DNA of 64,000 nt from contig JBARKJ010000030.1 of assembly GCA_049801375.1 (NCBI GenBank), forward strand, positions 30,548 to 94,547. Reading direction: 5' to 3'. Below are positions 8,926-16,800 of the stretch, one piece after another; position 1 is the stretch's first letter; the number at the start of each line of letters is the position of its first letter. The DNA comes from JBARKJ01 sp049801375. Its GTDB lineage: Bacteria > Nitrospirota > JACRHJ01. Below the pieces are notes generated by a model. That model was not told the DNA's origin and did not search any database. It saw only the letters and a list, made by a program, of their open reading frames with translations. The position numbers were made by a program, and so were the translations under genes.

Positions 8926-11583
8926 TCAATTACCTCCATAACGGTTGAAGAACCAGGTCTTCACCAGATGGGTCAATACGGCGTATGTAGTCAGGAATAA
9001 CATTATCCATAGCCAATAGACTCCAGGCAGTGGGACCATCCCCAAATCGGCCGCGAATGGCGAGTAAGGCAGCCACGCCCCTATGGCCATGATGGTCAGG
9101 GTGGTCATCGTCAAATGCAGAGAGGCCCGGCTTCCAAAGAAAGGTACCCGCCTTGTCCTGATGATGTGGACGATCAGCGTTTGGGTCAGCAGCGATTCAA
9201 CGAACCATCCCGTCTGAAAGAGCTTTGCCAACGACCCCTTTTGCAGAAGGCCCGCCGCGGGGTCGAGAAAGATGTTGCAGCGGAAAAAAAACCACATCAG
9301 GGCGAAGGTGGCATAATCGAAAATGGAACTGATCGGCCCGATGAAGACCATGAACCGCTTGATGTTTTTGATGTCCCATTTGAGAGGCCTTTTGATAAGT
9401 TCCTCATCCACGTTGTCCATTGGGATCCCGGTTTGGGAGAAATCGTAAAGCAGGTTGTTGGTGAGAATCTGCACCGGCCGCATCGGAAGGAAGGGCAGCA
9501 GGTAGCTGGCGCCGACTACGCTGAACATGTTACCGAAATTGGAGCTCGCTCCCATGCGAATGTATTTGACGATATTTGCGAAAACCCTCCGGCCCTCCAT
9601 GATGCCCTCTTGCAGGACAAGAAGGCTCTTTTCCAGGAGCACGATGTCCGCCGATTCCTTGGCCACGTCCACGGCAGAATCCACCGAAATGCCGACGTCG
9701 GCCGCTTTCAGAGCCGGGGCGTCATTAATGCCGTCCCCCATGAATCCCACCACGTGGCCGTTCTGGCGCAGGTCTTTGACGATCTGTTCTTTTTGCGCCG
9801 GAGACAGCTTTACAAAAACGTTGCTATCCTCCACCGTCTTGGAAAACTCCTCCGGCGAAAGCCGCGAAAGTTCGGCCCCCGTAACCATCCGGTCCACATG
9901 GAGGCAAACGTCCCGGCAGACCTTCTCGGACACCAGGGAGTTATCGCCGGTCAGGACCTTGACGGTCACTCCGGCCCCGGACAGAAGCGCAAGCGCCTCC
10001 GTGGCGGAGACCTTGGGCGGGTCGAAGAAGGCGATATAACCTAACAGGATAAGTTGGCTTTCGTCGTCGACCGTGAAAACGCTCTTGTCACGCGGGAACT
10101 CCCGATAAGCGATTCCCAGGACCCGGAAACCGTCACGGTTTAGCCTCTGAACTTCCTCGAACAGGTCCCCCCGGATCATGTCGATCAGGGGGTAGATCTC
10201 TTCATCGATCTGATAGCGCTTGCAACACGCGTAAATTTCCTCCACCGCGCCCTTGCAGATCAGCACATGGTCTCCTTCATAGTCCACCACCACGGACATA
10301 CGGCGGCGCTGGAAATCAAAGGGCAGTTCGTCCACAAGCTGGCAGTCATGTTCAACATCCAGGTCGGCATGCTCGATGACCGCACAGTCTATCAGGTTGC
10401 GCAGGCCGGTCTGGAAATAGCTGTTGAGATAAGCATAGTTAAGCACCTCTTCGCTTGTATGTCCGACGATATCGACATAGTGCTCCAGAACCACTCGGTC
10501 CTCGGTCAGGGTCCCTGTTTTGTCCGTGCACAAGGTATCGATGGCTCCGAAGTTCTGGATGGCGGGCAGCCGCTTGACGATGACCTTCTTTTTGGCCATG
10601 CTCAGCGCCCCTTTGGCCAGGTTGACAGTGACGATCATCGGCAGCATTTCAGGGGTAAGACCGACCGCGACGGAGAGACCGAAAAGCAGCGCCTCCAGCC
10701 AGTTGCCCTTGGTCATGCCCACAATTAAGAATACCGCGCAGACCATCACCACCATAAACCGGATCATGAGCCAGGTGAAAGAACGGACTCCCTGGTCGAA
10801 GCTGGTTTCCTGGCGTTTTTCCGCTAGCCGCTCCGAGATGGCGCCGAACAAGGTGCTGGTGCCGGTGTTCACCACCACGCCCTTAGCCGTGCCGCTGGTG
10901 ACCGAAGTGCCAAAAAAACAGGCGTTCGACAGTTCAATGGCGGACTGGCAGGATAAGCCTGCGCTTGCAATCGTTTTCTCGACGGGCATGGATTCCCCGG
11001 TCAGTGTCGACTCGCTGACGAAGAAATCCTTGACGGTGATCAGGCGCAGGTCTGCCGGAATAATGGAGCCTGCCTGCAGGAGCACGACATCGCCGGGAAC
11101 GATTTCGGATATCCGGACCTCGGACTCCACGCCGTCCCTCAGGACGAATGCTCTGGACTGGACACGCTTGCCGAGAGTTTCGACGGCCTGGCTGGACCGG
11201 CGGTCTAAAACATAGGACAGTCCGACGCTTAGAAGTATCATCGCGCTAACGATGGCGGCGGATTTTGACTCCCCTATGAGACCCGAGACCAAAGCGATTA
11301 TCAGAAGCTGAATAATCAGAGGACTTCTCAGGCGGCGAAACATGTCGGCCCAGAAACTCAGGCGTTTGGCATGAGACAGCTCATTGGAACCATATTCGCT
11401 CAGGCGGCGTTCCGCTTCTTCGGCGCTCAACCCACGAATAGTGGTCCTGAGCGAGGCCAGCGTCTCCTGGATGGGCGCACAGCAAAGCTCCGCCATCTGC
11501 TGTTCATGGCCGTTCATACTGCGCTGACCGGATGATTGAGCCGGTGAGACTTTTGGGGACTTCGTGAACAAACCCTTTCTCAC
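8926..11583 (-). CDS. mgtA: P-type Mg2+-importing ATPase
   Basis: Inner-membrane ATP-driven cation importer of the MgtA/MgtB (P3B) class, 885 residues. Core motifs are present: TGES in the actuator loop (around residue 195), the phosphorylation site DKTGTLTED (around 355), KGAVEEI in the nucleotide domain, TGDNSLVSEKV, and the hinge GDGINDAPALK. The first membrane hairpin FWADMFRRLRSPLIIQ and AVGLTPEMLPMIV are typical of MgtA. I start at GTG 11583 because GGAGGG lies 8 bp upstream; an ATG at 11598 would overlap that site. Directly followed by the EIIA-like gene. No mgtL-like leader was evident in the 108-bp upstream gap. Mg2+ specificity is by family. Confidence 0.9.
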   Translation of the reverse strand: MRKGLFTKSPKVSPAQSSGQRSMNGHEQQMAELCCAPIQETLASLRTTIRGLSAEEAERRLSEYGSNELSHAKRLSFWADMFRRLRSPLIIQLLIIALVSGLIGESKSAAIVSAMILLSVGLSYVLDRRSSQAVETLGKRVQSRAFVLRDGVESEVRISEIVPGDVVLLQAGSIIPADLRLITVKDFFVSESTLTGESMPVEKTIASAGLSCQSAIELSNACFFGTSVTSGTAKGVVVNTGTSTLFGAISERLAEKRQETSFDQGVRSFTWLMIRFMVVMVCAVFLIVGMTKGNWLEALLFGLSVAVGLTPEMLPMIVTVNLAKGALSMAKKKVIVKRLPAIQNFGAIDTLCTDKTGTLTEDRVVLEHYVDIVGHTSEEVLNYAYLNSYFQTGLRNLIDCAVIEHADLDVEHDCQLVDELPFDFQRRRMSVVVDYEGDHVLICKGAVEEIYACCKRYQIDEEIYPLIDMIRGDLFEEVQRLNRDGFRVLGIAYREFPRDKSVFTVDDESQLILLGYIAFFDPPKVSATEALALLSGAGVTVKVLTGDNSLVSEKVCRDVCLHVDRMVTGAELSRLSPEEFSKTVEDSNVFVKLSPAQKEQIVKDLRQNGHVVGFMGDGINDAPALKAADVGISVDSAVDVAKESADIVLLEKSLLVLQEGIMEGRRVFANIVKYIRMGASSNFGNMFSVVGASYLLPFLPMRPVQILTNNLLYDFSQTGIPMDNVDEELIKRPLKWDIKNIKRFMVFIGPISSIFDYATFALMWFFFRCNIFLDPAAGLLQKGSLAKLFQTGWFVESLLTQTLIVHIIRTRRVPFFGSRASLHLTMTTLTIMAIGAWLPYSPFAADLGMVPLPGVYWLWIMLFLTTYAVLTHLVKTWFFNRYGGN

Positions 11584-11691
11584 GGCGCAACCCTCCATTC
11601 AATGGTGGCGTTGCTTGACTTAGGGGAGAGTTGGCAAGGCATAACTCTGGACCGGGACACCGCGCAGTCATGGAAAGAAAAAACAAAGTTC

Positions 11692-12072
11692 CTATCCGCC
11701 GGCCGGCCGTTTAAAGAACAGCTTTAACAATTCACCTTTGGGTTCGTATATAACGCTGACAAGCTCCCATCCCTCCGTGCCGAGAGCGTTCATATAGTCC
11801 GACAATTCGCTTACCTGCCCTTTGTCCTTGAATTTGCCAATCGCCTTGATTGCAATATTCCGTGAGCTGGTTATCCAGTGGGACGCATCTTTCGCGAGCT
11901 TCCTGAATTCTTCCTCGCCCATTCCAGTATTTATATATCCCTCGTAAGACAGGACCTCCTTGTACTCCCACCTCTTGGCTAAACGTACACCTTCTTCCCT
12001 CGTATCCTGTATGAGTGTATTAATACCGGAAGCCTTAAAGGGGTCCTTACCCAACCGTGCTTTATCCGTCAT
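11692..12072 (-). CDS. Small protein with DUF4177-like C-terminus, ParA partner
   Basis: 126 residues, cytoplasmic. The N-terminus MTDKARLGKDPF resembles a short motif often encoded right after orphan ParA genes. The region from WEYKEVLSYEG to MNALGTEGWELVSVIYE fits the DUF4177 pattern (aromatic-Y-K, then L-x-x-LG-x-EGWELV). Its ATG overlaps the parA stop by 4 bp, so the two are translationally coupled. Function unknown; a role as effector or cargo adaptor of the ParA is inferred only from coupling. Confidence 0.65.
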   Translation of the reverse strand: MTDKARLGKDPFKASGINTLIQDTREEGVRLAKRWEYKEVLSYEGYINTGMGEEEFRKLAKDASHWITSSRNIAIKAIGKFKDKGQVSELSDYMNALGTEGWELVSVIYEPKGELLKLFFKRPAGG

Positions 12073-12842
12073 GGCTTACCCCGTTGTAAAATTTCCTTGC
12101 AAAGGTTCATATAGTCTTCGGCCCCGGCGCTTTCAGGCCTGTACTCAAATATGGTCTTCCCGAAACTTGGGGCCTCCGCCAAGGCTATGTTATCTCTTAT
12201 GAGGGTGCTGAAGAGCTTGTTACCGAAACTCTCCTTGATCTTCTCCACTACTTCCTGGTTCAGTTTTTTACGGCGGTGGAACCGCGTACCTATTATGCCC
12301 GTTATTTCAAGCCCCGGGTTTAACCGCCTCTTTACAAGTTGGACCATTTCCACCAGCTTGGCCATGCCTTGTAACGCCAGATACTCCGTCTGCAACGGAA
12401 TGAACGCTTCCTGCGCGGACGTGAGGGCATTAAGTGTAAGGACGCCAAGGCTCGGCGGACAGTCCATAAGCACGTAATCGTATCCACCGAGCCCTTCCAG
12501 AATTTCTTTTAGTAAAAACTCCCTTCCCGCCATTCCGGAGAGCTCTATTTCGGCCCCCGAGAGGTTTATGCTTGAAGGGACGACATCAATAAACGAACTG
12601 GAATTCGTGCTCTTTCGCTTGAAAACCACTTTATCCAGCTTCGATTCGCCCTTCAAAAGCTCGTAAACAGTCAGTTTAAGCTCATGGGCAGGAATACCAA
12701 GCGAATAGGTAAGGTGCGCCTGCGGGTCGAGGTCGACCAGAAGGATTTTTTTACCCAACTGCCTGAGCCCGGCGCCTATATTTATCGTGGTAGTAGTTTT
12801 ACCTACACCACCTTTCAGATTCACTAAGGCTATGACCCGCAC
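12069..12842 (-). CDS. ParA/Soj-family ATPase (orphan)
   Basis: 257-residue deviant Walker-A ATPase that positions DNA or protein cargo. KGGVGKTTTTINIG at residues 10-23, the DLDPQAH Walker A' segment, and DCPPSLGVLTLNAL (Walker B region) are all clear, as is the C-terminal FEYRPESAGAEDYMNLCKEI. Start is GTG at 12842. No parB or parS-like cluster was seen beside it, and the gene stands among metabolic and transport genes. The immediate partners are a helical repeat protein upstream (13-bp gap) and a DUF4177-like protein downstream (4-bp overlap), suggesting a role in placing a protein assembly rather than in replicon partition. Confidence 0.88.
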   Translation of the reverse strand: MRVIALVNLKGGVGKTTTTINIGAGLRQLGKKILLVDLDPQAHLTYSLGIPAHELKLTVYELLKGESKLDKVVFKRKSTNSSSFIDVVPSSINLSGAEIELSGMAGREFLLKEILEGLGGYDYVLMDCPPSLGVLTLNALTSAQEAFIPLQTEYLALQGMAKLVEMVQLVKRRLNPGLEITGIIGTRFHRRKKLNQEVVEKIKESFGNKLFSTLIRDNIALAEAPSFGKTIFEYRPESAGAEDYMNLCKEILQRGKP

Positions 12843-12854
12843 TGGCTGTATCCT

Positions 12855-13457
12855 TTAAGCACTTCTCCTTTTAGGGAGCGCCGCGCTAGCCACCTCTTTT
12901 ACGCTGCCCTCCACTCCGACGAGTATGTCCCGTACAGCAGTGACGGCAGTAGTTCCGAGCGAGCCTGCGGCCTCGATAGCGCCGCGCACCGCGGCAACCG
13001 CTACGCCTACCACGTTCCCGCCTACCTCGCTTGCGCCCTCGATAACCCCGTCTACCGCGCTCCTTGCCACGACCGCAACGTCCGCGCCGACATCGGCAGC
13101 GCCCTTAACCGCCCCCTTCGCGGTCTGGCTTGCAGCCGTAATCACGTCGCCGCTTACATCGCTTATCCCCATCACTATGCCTTTGGCAACGTTTCTCGTG
13201 CTGTTGACGAGGTTCGCGCCGACTTCCTCTGAAGCCTGTATCGTGCCCTTCAGCACGTCTTTTGTAACGTTAACGGCTTCATCCGCCACCGCGCCGGTAG
13301 CTTTGAGCGTATTTGAAACTGTATCCCGGACGAGGCTTACAATCTCCGCCTCAATCTCATTCAGCCCTCGAAGGCTGGAAGCAATCTCTCCTTTTACGGT
13401 AGTGCCTGCCATTCCTAACCCTTCTCCGCCATGAGTCAACGCCTTTTCCCTTGCCAT
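12855..13457 (-). CDS. Alanine/glycine/valine-rich repetitive protein
   Basis: 200 residues of low complexity dominated by A, G, V, S, T with regularly spaced acidic and lysine residues. About every 18 residues a unit like VTKDVLKGTIQASEEVGANL, then ISDVSGDVITAASQTAKGAV and AADVGADVAVVARSAVDGVI recurs, giving around seven units of an amphipathic helix with small residues on one face. No signal peptide, no catalytic motif. The gene has GGAGG before its ATG and is 13 bp upstream of parA, so it is likely co-transcribed. Similar small-residue helical arrays can form coiled-coil or membrane-surface assemblies; the function is unknown. Confidence 0.7.
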   Translation of the reverse strand: MAREKALTHGGEGLGMAGTTVKGEIASSLRGLNEIEAEIVSLVRDTVSNTLKATGAVADEAVNVTKDVLKGTIQASEEVGANLVNSTRNVAKGIVMGISDVSGDVITAASQTAKGAVKGAADVGADVAVVARSAVDGVIEGASEVGGNVVGVAVAAVRGAIEAAGSLGTTAVTAVRDILVGVEGSVKEVASAALPKRRSA

Positions 13458-13540
13458 ATCATCCTCCTTATCATGTGACCTATTACTTTAAGTATATAAC
13501 ATAACTCAATCCTCTTAAGGCCCGCCCCGCTATTTTTTCA

Positions 13541-15244
13541 TTACCTGCCTATCGCTGAAAGAACTGGATATGCGCTTACTACGGCACTGATACTTTCGTA
13601 AAACGCGTCTTCCCCTATCAGATTGGTAAGTTCGTACCTGTCCAACTCGGCCTTGACGGGGTCAATAACATCGCAAAACACAAGTCGGATACTCTGTCCC
13701 TTGAGAATGCCGTAGATTTCGCGCAGGGTTGCGGCTGCCGAGAAATCAATATCGGCTACAGCCGAGGCATCGATACAGAACCAGGCCAAAGGAGGTTCTG
13801 CCCCTTTTGCGAGTTCTACAACCTCCCGCGAGAGCTGTTCGGCGTTTGCATAGTACATCGTGTGAGCGAAGCGGTATATCATCAGGCCGGGCCGTATTTG
13901 CTTGGGAGTAGTAACCGGCAACACCATCCAACCACCCGTATCGTGAGCAATCACGACGTTCCTGCTTCGGTAGCTTCGCCGCACGTGCTCTATAAGTGAC
14001 AGTACCATAGCAAGGATAATGCCCTGCTCGACGCCGGCGACCACCACCACTATTGCCGTAATCAACGCCACCCAGAATTCCGACGGGCGTTGGACCCAGA
14101 TCTTCCGCATCCCTTTTACGTCGATCAACTCAATGCCGATCAGGAAGACCACCGCGGAGAGGACAACCGTTGGCATGCTGGCCAGCGGACCAGTCAGGAA
14201 CAGAAGCACCAGCAAAACAATAATGCTCGTGGTGATCTGCGCAAGCTGACTGCGACCACCCGCGCTATCGACCATCTGAGTCTTTGTCGGGCTTCCGTTC
14301 ACGACAAAAGTCCCGCTCAACGCGGCTCCAATATTGGCAAGGCCCAGGCCCACCAGATCCACGTTTTCGCTGAAGCATTCGTCGTAGCGGGCCGCGTAGG
14401 CGCGGGACGTCGCTGCGCTCTGGGTCAGAATCACCACAAACATTGCTAAAGCGGTGGGAATCAACTTCAGGATGAGGGCCGTATCCAAATGGATGTCCGG
14501 CAGACCGATCTCTGGCAGGCCGCTCGGAACCGCACCAAGCATCTGTACCCCATATGCTTCCAGGCTAAACGCCCGGCTGGCTACGATGGCGGCCGTCACG
14601 GCTATCAGTGCACCGGGGATCTTTTTCGATATTTTTTTCGATGCGACGATGATAGCGAGTACCGCCACGGAGACCCCCAAGGCGTAGAAATTCGCCTGTT
14701 CGGTCTGGCGTAGACCGCTGATGAAATTGAGGATGGGGCCATGTCCTCTTGCCGGAAGCCCCAACATATCCGGGATCTCGCCGAGAGCGACCTGGACGCC
14801 TACGCCTGAAAGGAACCCGACGAGCACAGTTCGCGACAGGAAATCCGCAAGGAATCCCAGGCGAATAAGACGCGCGATGATCAGGAAACCCGCAGACAGG
14901 AGCGCGAGGACTTCTGCCAGTGCAAGCCACTCAGCCGACCCGGTCGCAGCCATCCCGGTGATCCCACCAGCGAGGATGGCCGCCGTGGCAGAGTCGGCAC
15001 CGACGACGAGGTGCCGAGAGGAGCCGAACAGTGCGAAAAGAGTCATCGGGATGAGGATGGTGTAAAGGCCCGTGATCACCGGGGTGCCAGCGATCTTCGT
15101 GTAGCCCATTACTTCAGGGATGGCAAGGGCGGCAAGCGTGATGCCGGCAATGATATCTGTCGGCACCTGGCCCCTCTTTACAGGGAATATGCCCTGGAAG
15201 ACAGGCAGCCGAATGCCCTGTGCGTCCATCTTGTCCTTTGTCAT
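13541..15244 (-). CDS. SulP-family anion transporter with STAS domain
   Basis: 567-residue inner-membrane anion permease (sulfate, bicarbonate or other). The start GIFPVKRGQVPTDIIAGITLAALAIPEVMGY is the SulP N-terminal signature, followed by about 10-12 membrane segments with GLYTILIPMTLFALFGSSRHLVVG and VDLVGLGLANIGAALSGTFVVNGSPTKTQ (cut here into familiar blocks). The C-terminal cytoplasmic STAS domain (about 440-560) includes WFCIDASAVADIDFSAAATLREI. It is followed upstream on the same strand by the CorA/ZntB gene, 11 bp apart, so the two probably form one transcript. The transported anion cannot be read from the sequence. Confidence 0.9.
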   Translation of the reverse strand: MTKDKMDAQGIRLPVFQGIFPVKRGQVPTDIIAGITLAALAIPEVMGYTKIAGTPVITGLYTILIPMTLFALFGSSRHLVVGADSATAAILAGGITGMAATGSAEWLALAEVLALLSAGFLIIARLIRLGFLADFLSRTVLVGFLSGVGVQVALGEIPDMLGLPARGHGPILNFISGLRQTEQANFYALGVSVAVLAIIVASKKISKKIPGALIAVTAAIVASRAFSLEAYGVQMLGAVPSGLPEIGLPDIHLDTALILKLIPTALAMFVVILTQSAATSRAYAARYDECFSENVDLVGLGLANIGAALSGTFVVNGSPTKTQMVDSAGGRSQLAQITTSIIVLLVLLFLTGPLASMPTVVLSAVVFLIGIELIDVKGMRKIWVQRPSEFWVALITAIVVVVAGVEQGIILAMVLSLIEHVRRSYRSRNVVIAHDTGGWMVLPVTTPKQIRPGLMIYRFAHTMYYANAEQLSREVVELAKGAEPPLAWFCIDASAVADIDFSAAATLREIYGILKGQSIRLVFCDVIDPVKAELDRYELTNLIGEDAFYESISAVVSAYPVLSAIGR

Positions 15245-15255
15245 CGTATCTCCGG

Positions 15256-16350
15256 TTATTTCTGGCTGGGCGGTTCTGATGGATGAAATTGCTCATCTTT
15301 AGCAGGCGGACAGCTGCTCGGTCTGTTTGCATCAGCTGCTTGCGGTCCGGAAACTGTTGGAGCAGGCACTGCCTCAAGTTTCCTCGACTGCTTTTCCCCC
15401 AGCCATCCCTTACTCCTGAAGAGTACCACGGTGGCAACCAGTGTCGCAACGAACAAACCGACTCCAAGAAAAAGAAAGGCTCCAAACGAATCCAGGCGGT
15501 CAATCATCCATTGAAAATTCATCCCTAAGAAGCCGGCCAGAAATGTCAGCGGGAGAAAAATGGCAGAGATGATTGTCAAACGGTTGATGACTTGAGACTG
15601 TCTATTTGAAACACTCGTCCCGTAGTTCTGCATAGCTTCAGTGGCCCTCTGGCGCAGATCGTCTATACTATCCATGAGGTCCGAGATGCGGTCCGCGTAG
15701 TCACGGACCCGGTCCGCCTGCTCACTGATTCCTGGCCGTCCCTTGACATAGAACGAGAGTCGTTTCGCCGCCCCTTGCTGTGGCTCCCAAATCCTATGCA
15801 GTGACCACAACTGCTTACGCAGTCTCACGAGTTGGTCTATCTGCGCTTCCTTAGGCGTTTGGATGACTTGTTCCTCCAAGGCATAAAGCAATTCATCCAA
15901 GTGCTCGATTAAAGGGTCAAAACTGGCTAACAGCTCGGCCAGTATGATGAGAAGGCCCAAAAAGTGCTGTGCCTCAATTGTCTGGACGATATACCGGTTT
16001 ATGTTGCGCGCCCGGTCCATTGAACTACCGGCACCGGTGTGGACTGTGAGAAGCCACGATTGCGTAAAAAGAATGTGCACCTCGACGGGAAGTCCGGCAG
16101 TCCCGACCCCCCATGTGGATATCCGGGTTTGCTGCCTGTCCACCTCGAATCTGGCCCGTTGCCCGAAGCGCGGAAGCCAGGAACTCATCGGCTCGGAAAG
16201 ATGAAGAGCACTTGCCACCGATTGGATTTCCTCCACCGATGCGCCGTCGATGTCGAGCCAGAAGAAGCCATCCGTTGGAAGGAGCCGCGACATCTCATCG
16301 CCAGAGACTTGAAAGGCACCTTTCTTTATGTCAAAGACAGTTGCATTCAT
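15256..16350 (-). CDS. CorA/ZntB-family divalent metal channel
   Basis: 364-residue inner-membrane metal transporter. The large N-terminal cytoplasmic part contains the long helices (IIQ-type TPKEAQIDQLVRLRKQLWSL and DYADRISDLMDSIDDLRQRA), and the two C-terminal membrane segments flank the signature GMN (FLAGFLGMNFQWM). The loop following GMN (FQWM) is closer to ZntB-type proteins than to classic CorA (MPEL), so Zn2+ efflux or uptake is as likely as Mg2+. ATG at 16350 with GGAGGG upstream was preferred to a start at 16434 that lacks one. A proline-rich tail of about 40 residues follows the last membrane helix. Eleven bp upstream of the SulP gene. Confidence 0.85.
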   Translation of the reverse strand: MNATVFDIKKGAFQVSGDEMSRLLPTDGFFWLDIDGASVEEIQSVASALHLSEPMSSWLPRFGQRARFEVDRQQTRISTWGVGTAGLPVEVHILFTQSWLLTVHTGAGSSMDRARNINRYIVQTIEAQHFLGLLIILAELLASFDPLIEHLDELLYALEEQVIQTPKEAQIDQLVRLRKQLWSLHRIWEPQQGAAKRLSFYVKGRPGISEQADRVRDYADRISDLMDSIDDLRQRATEAMQNYGTSVSNRQSQVINRLTIISAIFLPLTFLAGFLGMNFQWMIDRLDSFGAFLFLGVGLFVATLVATVVLFRSKGWLGEKQSRKLEAVPAPTVSGPQAADANRPSSCPPAKDEQFHPSEPPSQK

Positions 16351-16800
16351 GTATATATCCGTCCCTCCAGCACTTCGATCTTCAATGGGATTTGTAGTGA
16401 AATCCCCCATGAAGATATTTATGTAGTCCCTCAATTATATTGCTGATATCGTTATTAAAGTGTATCAGCTGTATCAGCTTTTGGCCAAACTACAGAGACA
16501 ACTATCGGCATAGGGAGGATGAAGATGAACGGGATTGAAACTCGGCTTCGTAACCGAGGACGAATTCGATCAAGCCTTTTGCCGTAGCCGCAAAATAATA
16601 CAAAAGGGATATGGGGATTGATGATTTATTCAAAGGGAATATAGACGGCACGGGCGATAGGCGTAGGGCAATTATACTTTCAGATTAATATAACTCTTTT
16701 TTGTAACCCCGACCTTCAATAATGGCCAACCAGGAGCAATCAGATGTTGATCGGGGGGCAAAATTTGACGGCCCCGCACGCTTTCACGGATTTTTTTTAC
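16351..16800. other. Intergenic region, promoter of the CorA-SulP pair
   Basis: No convincing gene in 450 bp. It must hold the leftward promoter for the metal channel and transcript end of the phosphoesterase gene. A short direct repeat GTATCAGCT/GTATCAGCT occurs near 16460-16480, and a 22-codon open frame from ATG at 16524 follows a GGGAGG, but neither is convincing. Confidence 0.4.

Noticed and set aside
12855..13457. Frame on the plus strand (12925-13434) over the repetitive gene
   Set aside because: Shadow of the GC-rich repeats; the minus-strand frame has the ribosome site and operon context.
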